A stretch of DNA of 29,405 nt, taken from NCBI GenBank assembly GCA_003427395.1, contig BFEA01000078.1:3400971-3430375 (forward strand), given 5' to 3'. Below the pieces are notes generated by a model. That model was not told the DNA's origin. It saw only the letters and a list, made by a program, of their open reading frames with translations, and did not search any database. Position 1 is the first letter of the stretch. Each line of letters begins with the position of its first letter. Origin of the DNA: Chara braunii (lineage: Eukaryota; Streptophyta; Charophyceae; Charales; Characeae). Below are positions 9,841-19,842 of the stretch, piece by piece. The position numbers were made by a program, and so were the translations under genes.

Positions 9841-10150
9841 AGAGCTTGACGTCACGCGAGCCGAACGGGCGTTTGTCTCGAACAGAGGGGGAACAAAGCT
9901 CGTTGGCTTGTGTACGCCGGTGGCCACCTACAGACAGAAACGAGAAGAGAGCGCACAAGTGAGAGAGCAGACGAGATTCCCTTTTCAAGGTCGAATTCAA
10001 GCAGTGGTAGAGGGCTTGACGTGGCCTTTATTGCACAGGCGATAATCACTCAGAGAGGGGAACAACGCTGCTTGCCTTGCGTGCGCAGCTGGCTACCTGC
10101 AGATAAAAACGAGGAGAGAGCGCAGAAGTGAGAGAGGTGATGAGATCTTG
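9837..10150 (+). repeat. Tandem duplication, about 170-bp unit, at the gene 3' end
   Basis: The segment starting at the stop codon of the DUF4360 gene (9837) recurs at an offset of 170 bp from about 10007. Shared blocks include tagagrgcttgacgt, agagggg-aacaa, gcttg, ggctacctrcagata and gagagagcgcaraagtgag. It is diverged, with an indel in the middle. Confidence 0.75.
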
Positions 10151-10770
<620 letters not shown>

Positions 10771-11086
10771 GGTGAGATCTCCGCTGCACGAACTACGAGA
10801 TATTGACCTTTTATACAGGACGTAAGCGGCCACCGTCTGCTAATGTGTGCAAGCAATACCTCGCCCTGTGCGTGAGGGCCCAGTTGCAAATATTCTTTGC
10901 TCTGGAGTCTGGACCATAGGTTGCCGGGATAGGCCACCAGAAACACCCCATTCGGCTAATTGGGTGGGTTACCTGGGGATGCAGGGTGTGCCAGTAAAAT
11001 AGAGTTTCCATAGGCACTGTTAGGCAGGAAAAACTCGTGCAAGCAGGTCTCTCCAGGCGCATCAACGTGGCCCGGGGAGGGGAAAA

Positions 11087-11090
<4 letters not shown>
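10771..11090. other. No recognisable feature
   Basis: About 320 bp of mixed sequence between two homopurine/homopyrimidine tracts. No coding or repeat signal seen. Confidence 0.4.

Positions 11091-11148
<58 letters not shown>
11091..11148. repeat. (GA)n microsatellite
   Basis: 29 uninterrupted GA dinucleotides. Confidence 0.97.
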
Positions 11149-11150
<2 letters not shown>

Positions 11151-11630
11151 CACACATGCAATAATAGACAATACGTGCGAGGTTTTACTTTTGTAGCATA
11201 CATGTCCTGTCCATGGCGTGCCACAACAGTCGCTATTACACTTCTGCCTCACTGCTCAGGTAATCATTTCAGCCACTATCCCTGAATATATACCTTATCC
11301 TCCTTCTACTTCCCAGCTTCTTGTCCTCGTTCCCTGCAGTGTCCTCATCATCGTTGCCTCTGAGTTTCACGCAGTTGCGCTCGGTGTACTGTCCTTCCCG
11401 TCGTTGATTTCTTGTAGTCGTCGATTTTCCCTTGTAGCTGTATATACCTTCCTACAGCTTTGTACGCTCCAGTACTTCTGTTTGTTTCTAGAAATCCGTA
11501 CTCGTACATTTGGCGGCTTTCCCTTTGGTCGTAATTTCGTCTTAATCTTCCGTATTTATATCCTTGTTGGATTACTGATTTTTGTCCGACTTTGTTAGTT
11601 TGTTTCTGATTTTCGTGCAGCCGTGGGTTT
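11149..11630. other. Pyrimidine-rich DNA, no recognisable feature
   Basis: T/C-rich flank of the chromovirus. An open frame of 126 codons at 11218-11598 is hydrophobic and low-complexity with no known motif, so I do not call it. Confidence 0.4.
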
Positions 11631-12543
11631 TGAAACGGTTTTCACCTTTTGCAGTAGCAGATGCAGACCCCAGGGCTCGATCCCTAGCCCTTACCCTACC
11701 GATGTACAGTATCTGTGTCAAGTTGTGTCAACCCCAAGGCTTGAACCCACGACCGGTGTATTTGTAACAGTTAGTAGGCTGTCGTCGGGTCCGTAGGTAG
11801 CAGGGGTTAGATCTGTAGGTCTGTCGAACAGAAGTCTTAGTGAAGTCTATACGTCTTAGCTGTAGTGGGCAAGTGGGCAAGTGGTGAGCCAAGTGGTGGA
11901 CTAACTGCAGTACGATTGCAGTACGACCTCAGTAGGTTAGCAGTGACTCCCCAAGCAGTCAGCGGTGCAGTCCAGTCAGTCCCAGTCCAGTCCAGCAAGT
12001 ACCATGAGGGACTGCGTGCGCCAGGGGCCGAAGGAACAGGGCAGACCACCGAGCTTCAGAAGTATAAATCAAGAGGCAGCGCCCAGCCATTCATTGAACG
12101 GGGCAGACCAACAAGCTTCAGAAGTATAAATCAAGAGGCAGGGCCCAGCCATTCATTCATTCCTGCGTGAGCGATGCGGAAGCACTGCCACAGCGACTTG
12201 CGCAAGGAGGTCTGCAGTGAGCCTGGAGCCGAAGTGGGCGAGAGAGGAGCGTAGCATAGCGATAGGATAGAGGTGGTCATAGCCACCATAGCTGTAGTGA
12301 GTGTTCAGTGTGTGTGTGGTGTGAGTGTTCAGAGAGATGCGTGTGGGATATCCAGGGTGATCCGGGGTATGCAAACAGAGAGTTATTTGGGCGCTGAGTC
12401 GCCATAGCCATCGAAAGTGAACTTGTATCTGGACTGTGTTTTCGGCGACCATATCTCTGAGTTCTGTGTGGGTGCTTGACGCCAGTTTGCTGTGCGCCTG
12501 TTTGCATACATGTAAAGTGTGAATGAAAGCAAGTCTGATTGCA
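11631..12543 (+). repeat. 5' LTR of chromovirus
   Basis: Starts tgaaacgg and ends gattgca, directly before the primer-binding site. It is 913 bp against 871 bp for the 3' LTR, mainly because of a 62-bp duplication carrying a second TATA box, partly offset by fewer ggcaagtg units (two at about 11869-11884 against four in the 3' LTR). Confidence 0.93.
12038..12165 (+). promoter_or_regulatory. Duplicated LTR core promoter with two TATA boxes
   Basis: A 62-bp unit around gggcagaccaccgagcttca and agtataaatcaagaggcag is present twice in this LTR, with TATAAA at 12063-12068 and 12125-12130. The 3' LTR has one copy (TATAAA at 19243-19248). Confidence 0.75.
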
Positions 12544-12544
12544 T

Positions 12545-12556
12545 TGGTATCGGAGC
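12545..12556 (+). promoter_or_regulatory. Primer-binding site, initiator tRNA-Met type
   Basis: TGGTATCGGAGC lies one base after the 5' LTR. It matches the TGGTATCAGAGC form complementary to the 3' end of plant initiator methionine tRNA at all but one base, so minus-strand DNA synthesis is predicted to start here. Confidence 0.9.
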
Positions 12557-12703
12557 TGGTACCCGCTATTCCATGCGTGCCATCGGGTCCAGGGAGTGAT
12601 GTGCCATAGCTGAGGTGGCCGCCAAGACAAGAAGCCCGCCATAGCGGACCTGGAGGTTGGAGAAGCTGCCGCGCACCTGCAAAAGAGACCACGACGAAGA
12701 AGA

Positions 12704-12707
<4 letters not shown>

Positions 12708-12772
<65 letters not shown>

Positions 12773-12933
12773 GGTTGANNNNNNNNNNNNNNNNNNNNNN
12801 NNNNNNNNNNNNNNNNNNNNNNNNNNNNNNNNNNNNNNNNNNNNNNNNNNNNNNNNNNNNNNNNNNNNNNNNNNNNNNNNNNNNNNNNNNNNNNNNNNNN
12901 NNNNNNNNNNNNNNNNNNNNNNNNNNNNNNNNN

Positions 12934-12989
<56 letters not shown>
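12708..12989. repeat. (GA)n tract interrupted by a 155-base assembly gap
   Basis: (GA)n runs into aaggttga and then 155 N, and resumes as (GA)n immediately afterwards. The true length and content between the arms are unknown. Confidence 0.95.
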
Positions 12990-12992
<3 letters not shown>

Positions 12993-13288
12993 GCGATAAG
13001 AGTTTGGCTGTTACGTACCTGTGAAGTGCAGTCCCGTGAAGAAGAAGAAGAAGGCCATAGCCGCGGAGCCTGACCACAGAGTGACGAAGGAGGGATAGAG
13101 AGTGTACAGAGGGAGAGACTGAGAAGGGAGAGAGAAGCCATTGCCGAGGAGGTAAAGAGAGAGACGATCAAAAAAAAAAAAAAAAAAAAAGAAAGGAGAC
13201 AGCCGGGGTGAAAGGAGGCGAGGAAATTGAAGGGAAGAAGAAGGTTGGTGAGAAAAGTGAAGCCGGCAGCCATAGCCGACTGGAGGAG

Positions 13289-13418
13289 TTGACCGGGGGT
13301 TGACCAGGAGTTGACCGGAGGTGTTGACCGGCGTTGACCGGAGTTAACCGGGGGTTGACCAGGGGTCTACTGCGGCGTTGACCGAGCGTTGACCAAGCCG
13401 TTGACCACGAGTTTGACC
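13289..13418 (+). promoter_or_regulatory. TTGACC (W-box-like) array
   Basis: Ten exact TTGACC hexamers on the plus strand start at 13289, 13300, 13311, 13324, 13334, 13355, 13378, 13389, 13401 and 13413, plus one TTAACC at 13344. Steps are mostly 10-13 bp, close to one helical turn. TTGACC/T is the core W-box bound by plant WRKY factors. The array lies downstream of the LTR promoter and upstream of gag. Binding is inference; it could also be a neutral minisatellite. Confidence 0.6.
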
Positions 13419-14005
13419 AAGCTGGAGCCGGTATAATCTCGCCAAGCCTTCAACCTATCCCTCGCCCTATGGATGTGCACACACCCTGTGGTACTTGCTG
13501 AGTCTAGTCTGTTTGACTCTTCTTTCTGCATCGAGTCTCTTCTGTCCAGATGATAGTAGTCTGTGGATCTCGCCAAGCCTTCAACCCCTGCCGGACCAAG
13601 TAGGGTTAAAGACTGTGTCTGGCGACTGGACTGTCCCGGAGGCCTAACCCTCCCAAGGACCGGTACAGACCGGCGGGCTGCTCGGTGTGGCACGGTAGGC
13701 CCGAAAGGCTGAGTTGTGGGCTGCGCAACAGGCGGTCTAAATGTTGAGAGACCTTCTGATCGCGTCGTCCTGTTTGCGACGTTAAATTTTCCTGAGGAGT
13801 TACGGGGGATCTCCTTAAATGCCTCCTAATCAGCAACAGGTCTAGTACTGACAGCCATAGTGTAGGTCTAGGCTAGAGACCTTGGTTGGCAGGATCCCTG
13901 TCAGGATTCTGTGAGTCTTTAGATTGAGTCAGTAGGTTGTCAGTCAGGGGTTAGAGTCTACGTGGTGAGGTTTGGAACCGCCAATCCGGTTGTGCACTTA
14001 TCACC

Positions 14006-15968
14006 ATGGTTGAGACCCGCAGTGGGAAGATTACTAGCCCCTATACCCAGGAACAACAAGAGAAGATGACGGGCTTAGTGAGAGAGAACAAGGAGAGGAA
14101 AGAACTCCTGAAACAGGGGAAGTTGAAAGCAATGGTAGAGGAGCAGGCGGCGAAGATGAAGAAGTTGGAAGAGGAGATGGAGGAGAAGAAAAAGGTTGCC
14201 GAAGAAGAAGCGGCAGCAGAAGCAGAGGAGGAAAGAAAACGCAGGGAAGAAAAAGGGGAGACTAGTGACAGGGCGAAGGAGGATGCAGCAATGGAGAAGA
14301 AGATCACTGAGTGGATCGCTAATTTATCGTTGGGGGAAGATGAGGAGGCACGGTTCTATGTGCCACAGGATGAGAGAGATGCGTTAGCCAACGCGCTAGC
14401 AGCAATGGAGGACCCCCTGGAACGGCAAGAAGCAGAGGAGGAAAAAAAGTTGGAGTAGGAACTGACGATGAAGAGGAAAAAGAAGAGAAGGAGGGACGAA
14501 GTTAACAGGTTGACCGCAGAGGTGGCCAATGTGAGAGACTGCAGACAAGAGGTGCAGGCGCAGGAAGATATTTCTGCCAAAATGGATAAGATGTTGCTAT
14601 GTTGGGGTACTTGGAAGTGTTGAGTGAGGCGTGGATGGAGGAGCGCCAAGCTAACTGGGGTCACGACGTGGCCCTAAGTGCCATGCGGTCAAAATTTATA
14701 GACTTTGCGTGCGATATGGTCACCCACGTTGGAGGCAAAGTCAGACGATTGAGAGACAGCGTGGGGGAATTCTGTGAGGGCGCCATCGAGGGTGCCAAGG
14801 CAATAGCCGCTGTACAGAGTGAGGCCAGGCCTCGTAAGGAACCCGTTAGGCTTAAGTTCCCAGATGCATACGGCGGGGAGGAGGAGAATTTTGACAACTG
14901 GGAGGCGAGCGTAAATAGTTACGTGTACTTACAACACATCCTGACTAAGGAGCAAGTCCTCGTCGCCTTCCGGGCCCTTAAAGATAAAGCGGCCAGTTTT
15001 GCCAGATCCCTTGCACGCGCAGCCGGTTGTGAAAACAACATGGTTGCATATTCTAAGATCACCTTCCTTCCTCAATTCTTCAAACTCCTAAGGGAGAGAT
15101 TTGCTGACCCAGCGAGAGGCGTTAGAGCCTCTGATAAGCTACTGACCATTCACTCACGACAGTGGAGGAGTGCAAGAGCACTCAACGGCGTTATGGACGA
15201 CTTGGTAGCCATCCCAGACCATGGGGTCACTAAGCCCCAGTTGGTCCAGTTATTTTATCGTGCTATGTCGGAGCCCCTGCGTGGGCATTTCTTTGATAAA
15301 TCTCAACAGGCAAATATCAGATATGATGTGCTGAATAGAGAGGTGGTCCTGTTCGAGTCAAAGTCCATGCCAGTGTCCACTTTCAAGTACAAGGACTTGG
15401 ATAAAGGGAAGAAGTGGAAAGGTTGTACCATCTCTGGCCAAGTCAGGGCCAAGAATCACATGATCCTTTAATCATCCTTACTTTAGAGGAAGGTGGTGCA
15501 GACGAGGTCCCATACAGTCAGAGCGAGTGGGGCCTCGAGGATGAGGACAGTAGCGTGGGGCAGGGGAGGTCCTATGCTGCAGTCGCGGCTGGAGGGAGGC
15601 CGCAAGGTAGAGGAGGAGGCCAGGGCCAAAGGGGTCAGGCCACGGGAGGCCGAGGACCGGGCGCACAGGGGGTTGGCGGACAAGGGAACCGCCAAGTGGG
15701 AGGTAGGGGCAAGGTCCCCCGCCAAATCGCCAGGGTTCTTGTCGGTCCCCGCAGCGACGAGGTGAAAGGCCACCTCAAGGAGGATGGCACCCAGGCTTTC
15801 CGCAAGGTAGGCCCTCCGAAGATTTGGGCTTGGACCCGCGCGTAGGGCAGCAACGCGTGGACTTAGGTCAGTGCGTGTTTTGTGGTGAGCCGGCCCATGT
15901 AATTAAATTTTGTCCTAAGTACAGACAGGGCCGATGGGCTGCTCAGCAGTCAAAAGGTAGCCGCGAGT
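14006..15968 (+). pseudogene. gag of chromovirus, frameshifted
   Basis: Gag forms the virus-like particle. The start ATG at 14006 sits in a good context (caccATGg). The first 150 codons are highly charged and probably coiled coil (runs of K, E and A). A TAG at 14456 and a frameshift near 14600 separate this from the capsid-like part at 14599-15471, which includes VRLKFPDAYGGEEENFDNWE, FARSLARAAG, FFKLLRERFADPARG and KPQLVQLFYRAM, like the retrotransposon gag family. A G/R/Q-rich linker continues in another frame (15480-15845). A zinc knuckle follows in a third frame at 15872-15913, CVFCGEPAHVIKFC, an exact C-x2-C-x4-H-x4-C. The gag frame stops at 15966-15968. Confidence 0.85.
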
Positions 15969-16050
15969 AGAGGTCGCAACTGCCCCTACTTCAAGGCCAT
16001 GTGGGGAAGCGAGTGCGCGCATACAGGAAACTCCCAAACCACATGAGCCT

Positions 16051-16506
16051 ATGGCAAAGGTTGCAGGCTCGTACCTAGCTAGCTGTCCAGAGACTCCTTG
16101 TGTTAGCGTCTCTCTGGGCACGTCCCTCACAGGCGTGGCAAAAGAATTGAAGGAAAGGATGTCAATCTGGGCCAAAATGAAGAAGGAAAGTAAAGGACAA
16201 CTAATCTTAGTCGATGTAGAAGTGTTCAGGAGTAGAGTAGGGACCCTTATAGATGCAACGACTACCCGTAGTTACATTAGCCGCAAAGCGCTAAAAAAGT
16301 TAAGGCTAGGATTAAAAGTCCAAAAGTTGGCAGGCCCCATAGTCAGTGTCCTCGTAGACAACCGCACAATGCATGTTGAGGACTACGCATGCGTACATTC
16401 GCCTAGAGAAGGATGAGAAGGTGGAGAAAGTTCTCCATTCTCTGACTCTCCTCGTTACCTTGTACAAGATGATCTTCCTTTCAATATAGTCTTGGGAATG
16501 GATTGG
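16051..16506 (+). pseudogene. Aspartic protease region of chromovirus pol
   Basis: The protease would cut the polyprotein. The core LVDVEVFRSRVGTLIDATTTRSYIS corresponds to the retroviral-type active site; here it reads LIDATT where the family usually has a D-S/T-G-A loop, so the Asp is kept but the next residues are altered. The second half includes a stop at about 16414 and then the FNIVLGMDW segment (about 16480-16506) that normally closes the domain. Confidence 0.75.
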
Positions 16507-17122
16507 GGAGAGGCAGCAGGGGCCACACTCCATTTGAGGCAGGTCTTGGAGAAACTAAGAGAGGCTAACTTCAAGATCAACCCGAAGAAGTGCGAGTGGG
16601 CCAAAACAGAAGTTTTGTACTTGGGCCAAGTGCTAGACGGAGATGGCATTAAGCCTAAGGACAGCAAGATAGCGACAATTAGAGACTGACCAACACCCCG
16701 CACATTGACTTAATTGCGGTCGTTCTTAGGGTTAACTAACTATTATAGAAAGTTAGTGAGGAACTTCTCTACTATCGCCGCTCCCTTGTGCAGGTTGCTT
16801 AAGAAAGAGGCAGTCTGGCAATGAGACAAAGATTGTACATCTGCGCTCAAGAGACTAAAGTGCGCGTTAATAGAGTACCCTGTCCTCAAAGTAGCTGATC
16901 CGTCTTTGCCTTTTGTCGTCACCAGGGACGCGAGTCAATATGGTATAGGCGCAGTGTTACAGCAGGACGACGACAATAGCTACAGACCCGTAGAGTTTAT
17001 GTAAGCAAGGATGCCCTCAGAGAAGGTAGCCACCTCGACGTACGAGAGAAAACTCTACAATCTCAGGCAAGCTTTAGAGCACTGAAAGCTTTACCTGCTT
17101 AGGAAGCACTTCAAAGTATACT
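16507..17122 (+). pseudogene. Truncated RT thumb and RNase H of chromovirus pol
   Basis: Immediately after protease LGMDWGE the frame jumps to the end of the RT (LREANFKINPKKCEWAKTEV, YLGQVLDGDGIKP), so the whole RT palm with its catalytic Asp motif is missing. The connection ([19 protein letters not shown]) and RNase H start (TRDASQYGIGAVLQQD, TYERKLYNLRQALEH) follow in the same frame but with stops at 16687, 16711, 16822, 17002, 17083 and 17122. A second internal deletion near 17120 removes the rest of RNase H. Confidence 0.88.
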
Positions 17123-18755
17123 AGGTGGGTCGCTGACATAGACCAGTATAACTTTGAGCTCAAACCGGTCAAAGGCAAGTACAATGTAGTTGCGGATGCT
17201 CTAAGAAGGAGATCATACTACTTTGGAGCTATAGTACACTATCTGGATATAGGGAAGGACCTGCAAGAGAAAGTTAGACAGGCCTATGCGCAGGATCCTA
17301 TTTATAGTGACCTCCTCAAGAGAGTTAAGGAGGCCCCAAAGACCGAACCAGACTACCGCACTATCGAGGGACTATTGTTTGAGAAGACTAATGTAGTAGA
17401 CCGCCTAAGCATCCCCAATAGTGAAGAGATATGTAGTTTGATCCTAGGGGAATGCCATGACACAGAGGGACACTTCGGTTGGCAGAAGACTTTAGCCAAT
17501 CTGATGCGTGCGTATACCTGGCCAGGAATGAAAGCTGATTTCATAGAGTATGTTCCCAGTTGCAAAGTTTGCCAGAGGAACAAGACCACGATGTGTGCCT
17601 CTCTAGGTCTTCTCAGACTCTTGCCTATCCCAAACCAACCTGGAGATTCAGTCTCCATTGACTTTATGGATGTCGGTGTCAAGAGTAGACACAGCAAGAG
17701 CCAAGTTATGGTCATAATCGATAGATGCAGTAACTATGCAGTTTTTGTTCCTTTGCCTGCAGAGGCACGTACAAAATTAGTTATTCAGAAGTTTTTCGAT
17801 CATTGGATCAGCGATCACGGAGTTCCATTGTCTATTGTTAGTGATAGAGACACCCGCTTCACCAGACAGAACTGACAGGAACTGATGAGGTTCTATGGAT
17901 CAAAGTTGTTGATGTCATCTGACCGTCACCCAAAGACTAACGGTCAGACAGAACAGATGAACAAGATCCTGCAACAAGTATTGCGCAATGCGCATGTATA
18001 TTAGGCTGGATCAAGTCAATCGGGACGAGATGTTGCCCAAGGTAGCCAGCGCATACAATAACAGCGTGCATTTGTCTACCTGTCGCACTCCCAACGAGTT
18101 ACACAAGTCCTTTAGACCCCGCAGACCGTTTGAGGGACTTACCCGGGATCAGATTTATAGGCTACCGCCCGGAACCAGGGAGTTTGCGATATAGCATGAG
18201 AAAAAGCTAGCAACTGTTGTTGAAAACCTCAGGAAGGCCCAGCACCGCATGATAGAACAGGCTAATAAGCACCGTCGCCCATCGCAGTTTCTGGTAGGCG
18301 ACCTAGTCTGGGTCAAGTCTAAAGAGTTTGCGCCCAGGGAGAACATTTTGTGGAAGTTACTGCCCGCATATAGAGGACCGTGGCCGGTTTTAGAAGTCAA
18401 GGGCGGAGAGGATGGACCGTCCTACACTATAGAAATCCCAGCACACCTCCATACCTACCCGGTGTTCCATGCTTCAAAGTTGTTGCCGTGTGTCACAAGT
18501 CAACAGTTCCCTTCAAGAAGATTCATGATCCCTCCGGATATGGATGGCAGATATGACATTGACGACATTCTAGACGAAGATGTGTTTAGGACAGGAGGTA
18601 GAGGTCATCCACAGAAGCAGTATAAAGTCCGGTTTGCTTATCAAGAACCGGAAGACGACCGTTGGTTTACTAGAACAGAACTTCTAGCAACAGCTCCCGA
18701 CATAGTCAGAGCCTATGAACGTGATAGGACGGGTAAAGGTCCTGCCTTAGACTAA
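17123..18755 (+). pseudogene. Integrase with GPY/F module and chromodomain
   Basis: Integrase joins the cDNA to host DNA. The frame opens at 17123 (FELKPVKGKYNVVADAL, end of RNase H). The HHCC zinc domain shows HDTEGH and CKVCQRNK. Catalytic residues remain: D in SIDFMD, D in IVSDRD and E in NGQTEQMN. There is a TGA at 17873-17875, a frameshift near 17985 and a TAG at 18192-18194. From 18249 the frame is open for 168 codons: LVGDLVWVKS, the GPY/F module (LLPAYRGPWPVLEV, YPVFHASKLLP), then a chromodomain from Y102 (about 18552-18725) with YDIDDILDE, YKVRFAYQEPEDDRWF and DIVRAYERD. The chromodomain gives this element its chromovirus identity. Confidence 0.9.
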
Positions 18756-18780
18756 GCTATTATCGGAGGACCTCGAATTT

Positions 18781-18793
18781 AGGACAGCGGGAG
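18781..18793 (+). promoter_or_regulatory. Polypurine tract
   Basis: aggacagcgggag, purine-rich, directly abuts the TG start of the 3' LTR. This is the expected primer site for plus-strand DNA synthesis. Confidence 0.75.
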
Positions 18794-19664
18794 TGAAACG
18801 GTTTCACCTTTTGCAGTAGCAGATGCAAACCCCAGGGCTCGATCCCTAATCCTTACCCTACCTATGTACAGTATTTGTGTCAACCCCGAGGCTTAAACCA
18901 ACGACCTGCGTATTTGTAACTTTTAGTAGGTTGTCGTAGGGTCCGTAGGTAGCAGGGGTTCGATCTGTAGGTCTATCGAATAGAATTCTCAATGAAGTCT
19001 AGACGTCTTAGCTATAGTCTTCTAGAAGGTCGGCAAGTGGGCAAGTGGGCAAGTGGGCAAGTGGTGAGCCAAGTGGTGAACTAACTGCAGTACGATTGCA
19101 GTACGACCTCAGTAGGTTAGCAGTGAGTCCCCAAGCAGTCAGCGGTGCAGTCCAGTCAGTCCTACTCAAGTCCAACAAGTACCATGAGGGACTGCGTGCA
19201 CCAGGGGCCGAAGGAAAGGGGCAGACCAACGAGCTTCTGAAGTATAAATCAAGAGGCAGCGCCCAACCATTCATTCATTCCTGCGTGAGCGATGCGGAAG
19301 CGCTGCTATAGCGACTTGTGCAAGGAGGTCTGCAGTGAGCCCGAAACCGAAGTGGGCGAGAGAGAAGGAGCGTAGCATAGCGATAGGTTAGAGGTGGTCA
19401 TAGCCACCATAGCTGTAGTGAGTGTTCAGTGTTTGTGTGGTATGATTGTTCAGAGAGACGCGTGCGGGATATTCAAGGTGATCCGGGGTATGCGAACAGA
19501 GAGTTGTTTGGGCGCTGAGTCGCCATAGCCATCGAAAGTGAACTTGTATCAGGACTGTGTTTTCGGCGATCATATCTCTGAGTTCTGTGTGGGCACTTGT
19601 TGCCAATTTGTGGTGCAACTATTTGCATAGATGCAAAGTGTGAATGAAAGCAAGTTTGATTGCA
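18794..19664 (+). repeat. 3' LTR of chromovirus
   Basis: Starts tgaaacgg and ends gattgca, matching the 5' LTR throughout. It has a single TATAAA (19243-19248) and four ggcaagtg units at 19032-19063. Confidence 0.93.
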
Positions 19665-19842
19665 ATTTTATCGTTATCTTAGAGGTGAGTATTCTCCATT
19701 TTTTTGTCGTTTGTTCTTCTGCACTTGGAAACGAATGCATTTTCCGGATTTCGATTTGGTTAATTTCTCTACGTATGCTATGGAATCAATACGGTACGTC
19801 TTGCATCATTATATCTGCATATTTTTCGGTTCTTCACTTTTT

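Larger units (their letters stand above)
12557..14005 (+). other. Long retrotransposon leader with repeats and an assembly gap
   Basis: About 1.45 kb between primer-binding site and gag start. It holds (GA)n at 12708-12770, an N gap at 12779-12933, (GA)n at 12934-12989, an A20 run at about 13170-13190, a TTGACC array at 13289-13418, and repeated GCCATAGC words (12603, 12638, 13054, 13269; another in the LTR at 12401). No coding signal seen. Confidence 0.7.
11631..19664 (+). mobile_element. Ty3/gypsy chromovirus-type LTR retrotransposon, inactive
   Basis: Order on the plus strand: 5' LTR, primer-binding site, leader of about 1.46 kb, gag with CCHC knuckle, protease, partial RT and RNase H, integrase, GPY/F module, chromodomain, polypurine tract, 3' LTR. 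RT before integrase makes it Ty3/gypsy, and the C-terminal chromodomain places it with chromoviruses, whose integrases are thought to direct insertion to modified chromatin. Both LTRs begin TG and end CA. By eye they differ at roughly 5-8% of aligned positions plus indels, so the insertion is old. The 5 bp on either side (ggttt, attt t) do not match, so no target duplication survives. Confidence 0.93.

Noticed and set aside
9060-9927. Minus-strand ORFs opposite the DUF4360 gene
   Set aside because: They are shadows of a GC-rich coding sequence whose plus-strand translation has a signal peptide and conserved family motifs.
12277-13273. Long ORFs crossing the N gap
   Set aside because: They read through unknown bases and (GA)n and have no independent coding signal.
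14006-14458. Host coiled-coil gene
   Set aside because: The charged ORF sits between the LTR leader and a capsid-like gag segment in the same element, so it is the gag N-terminus.
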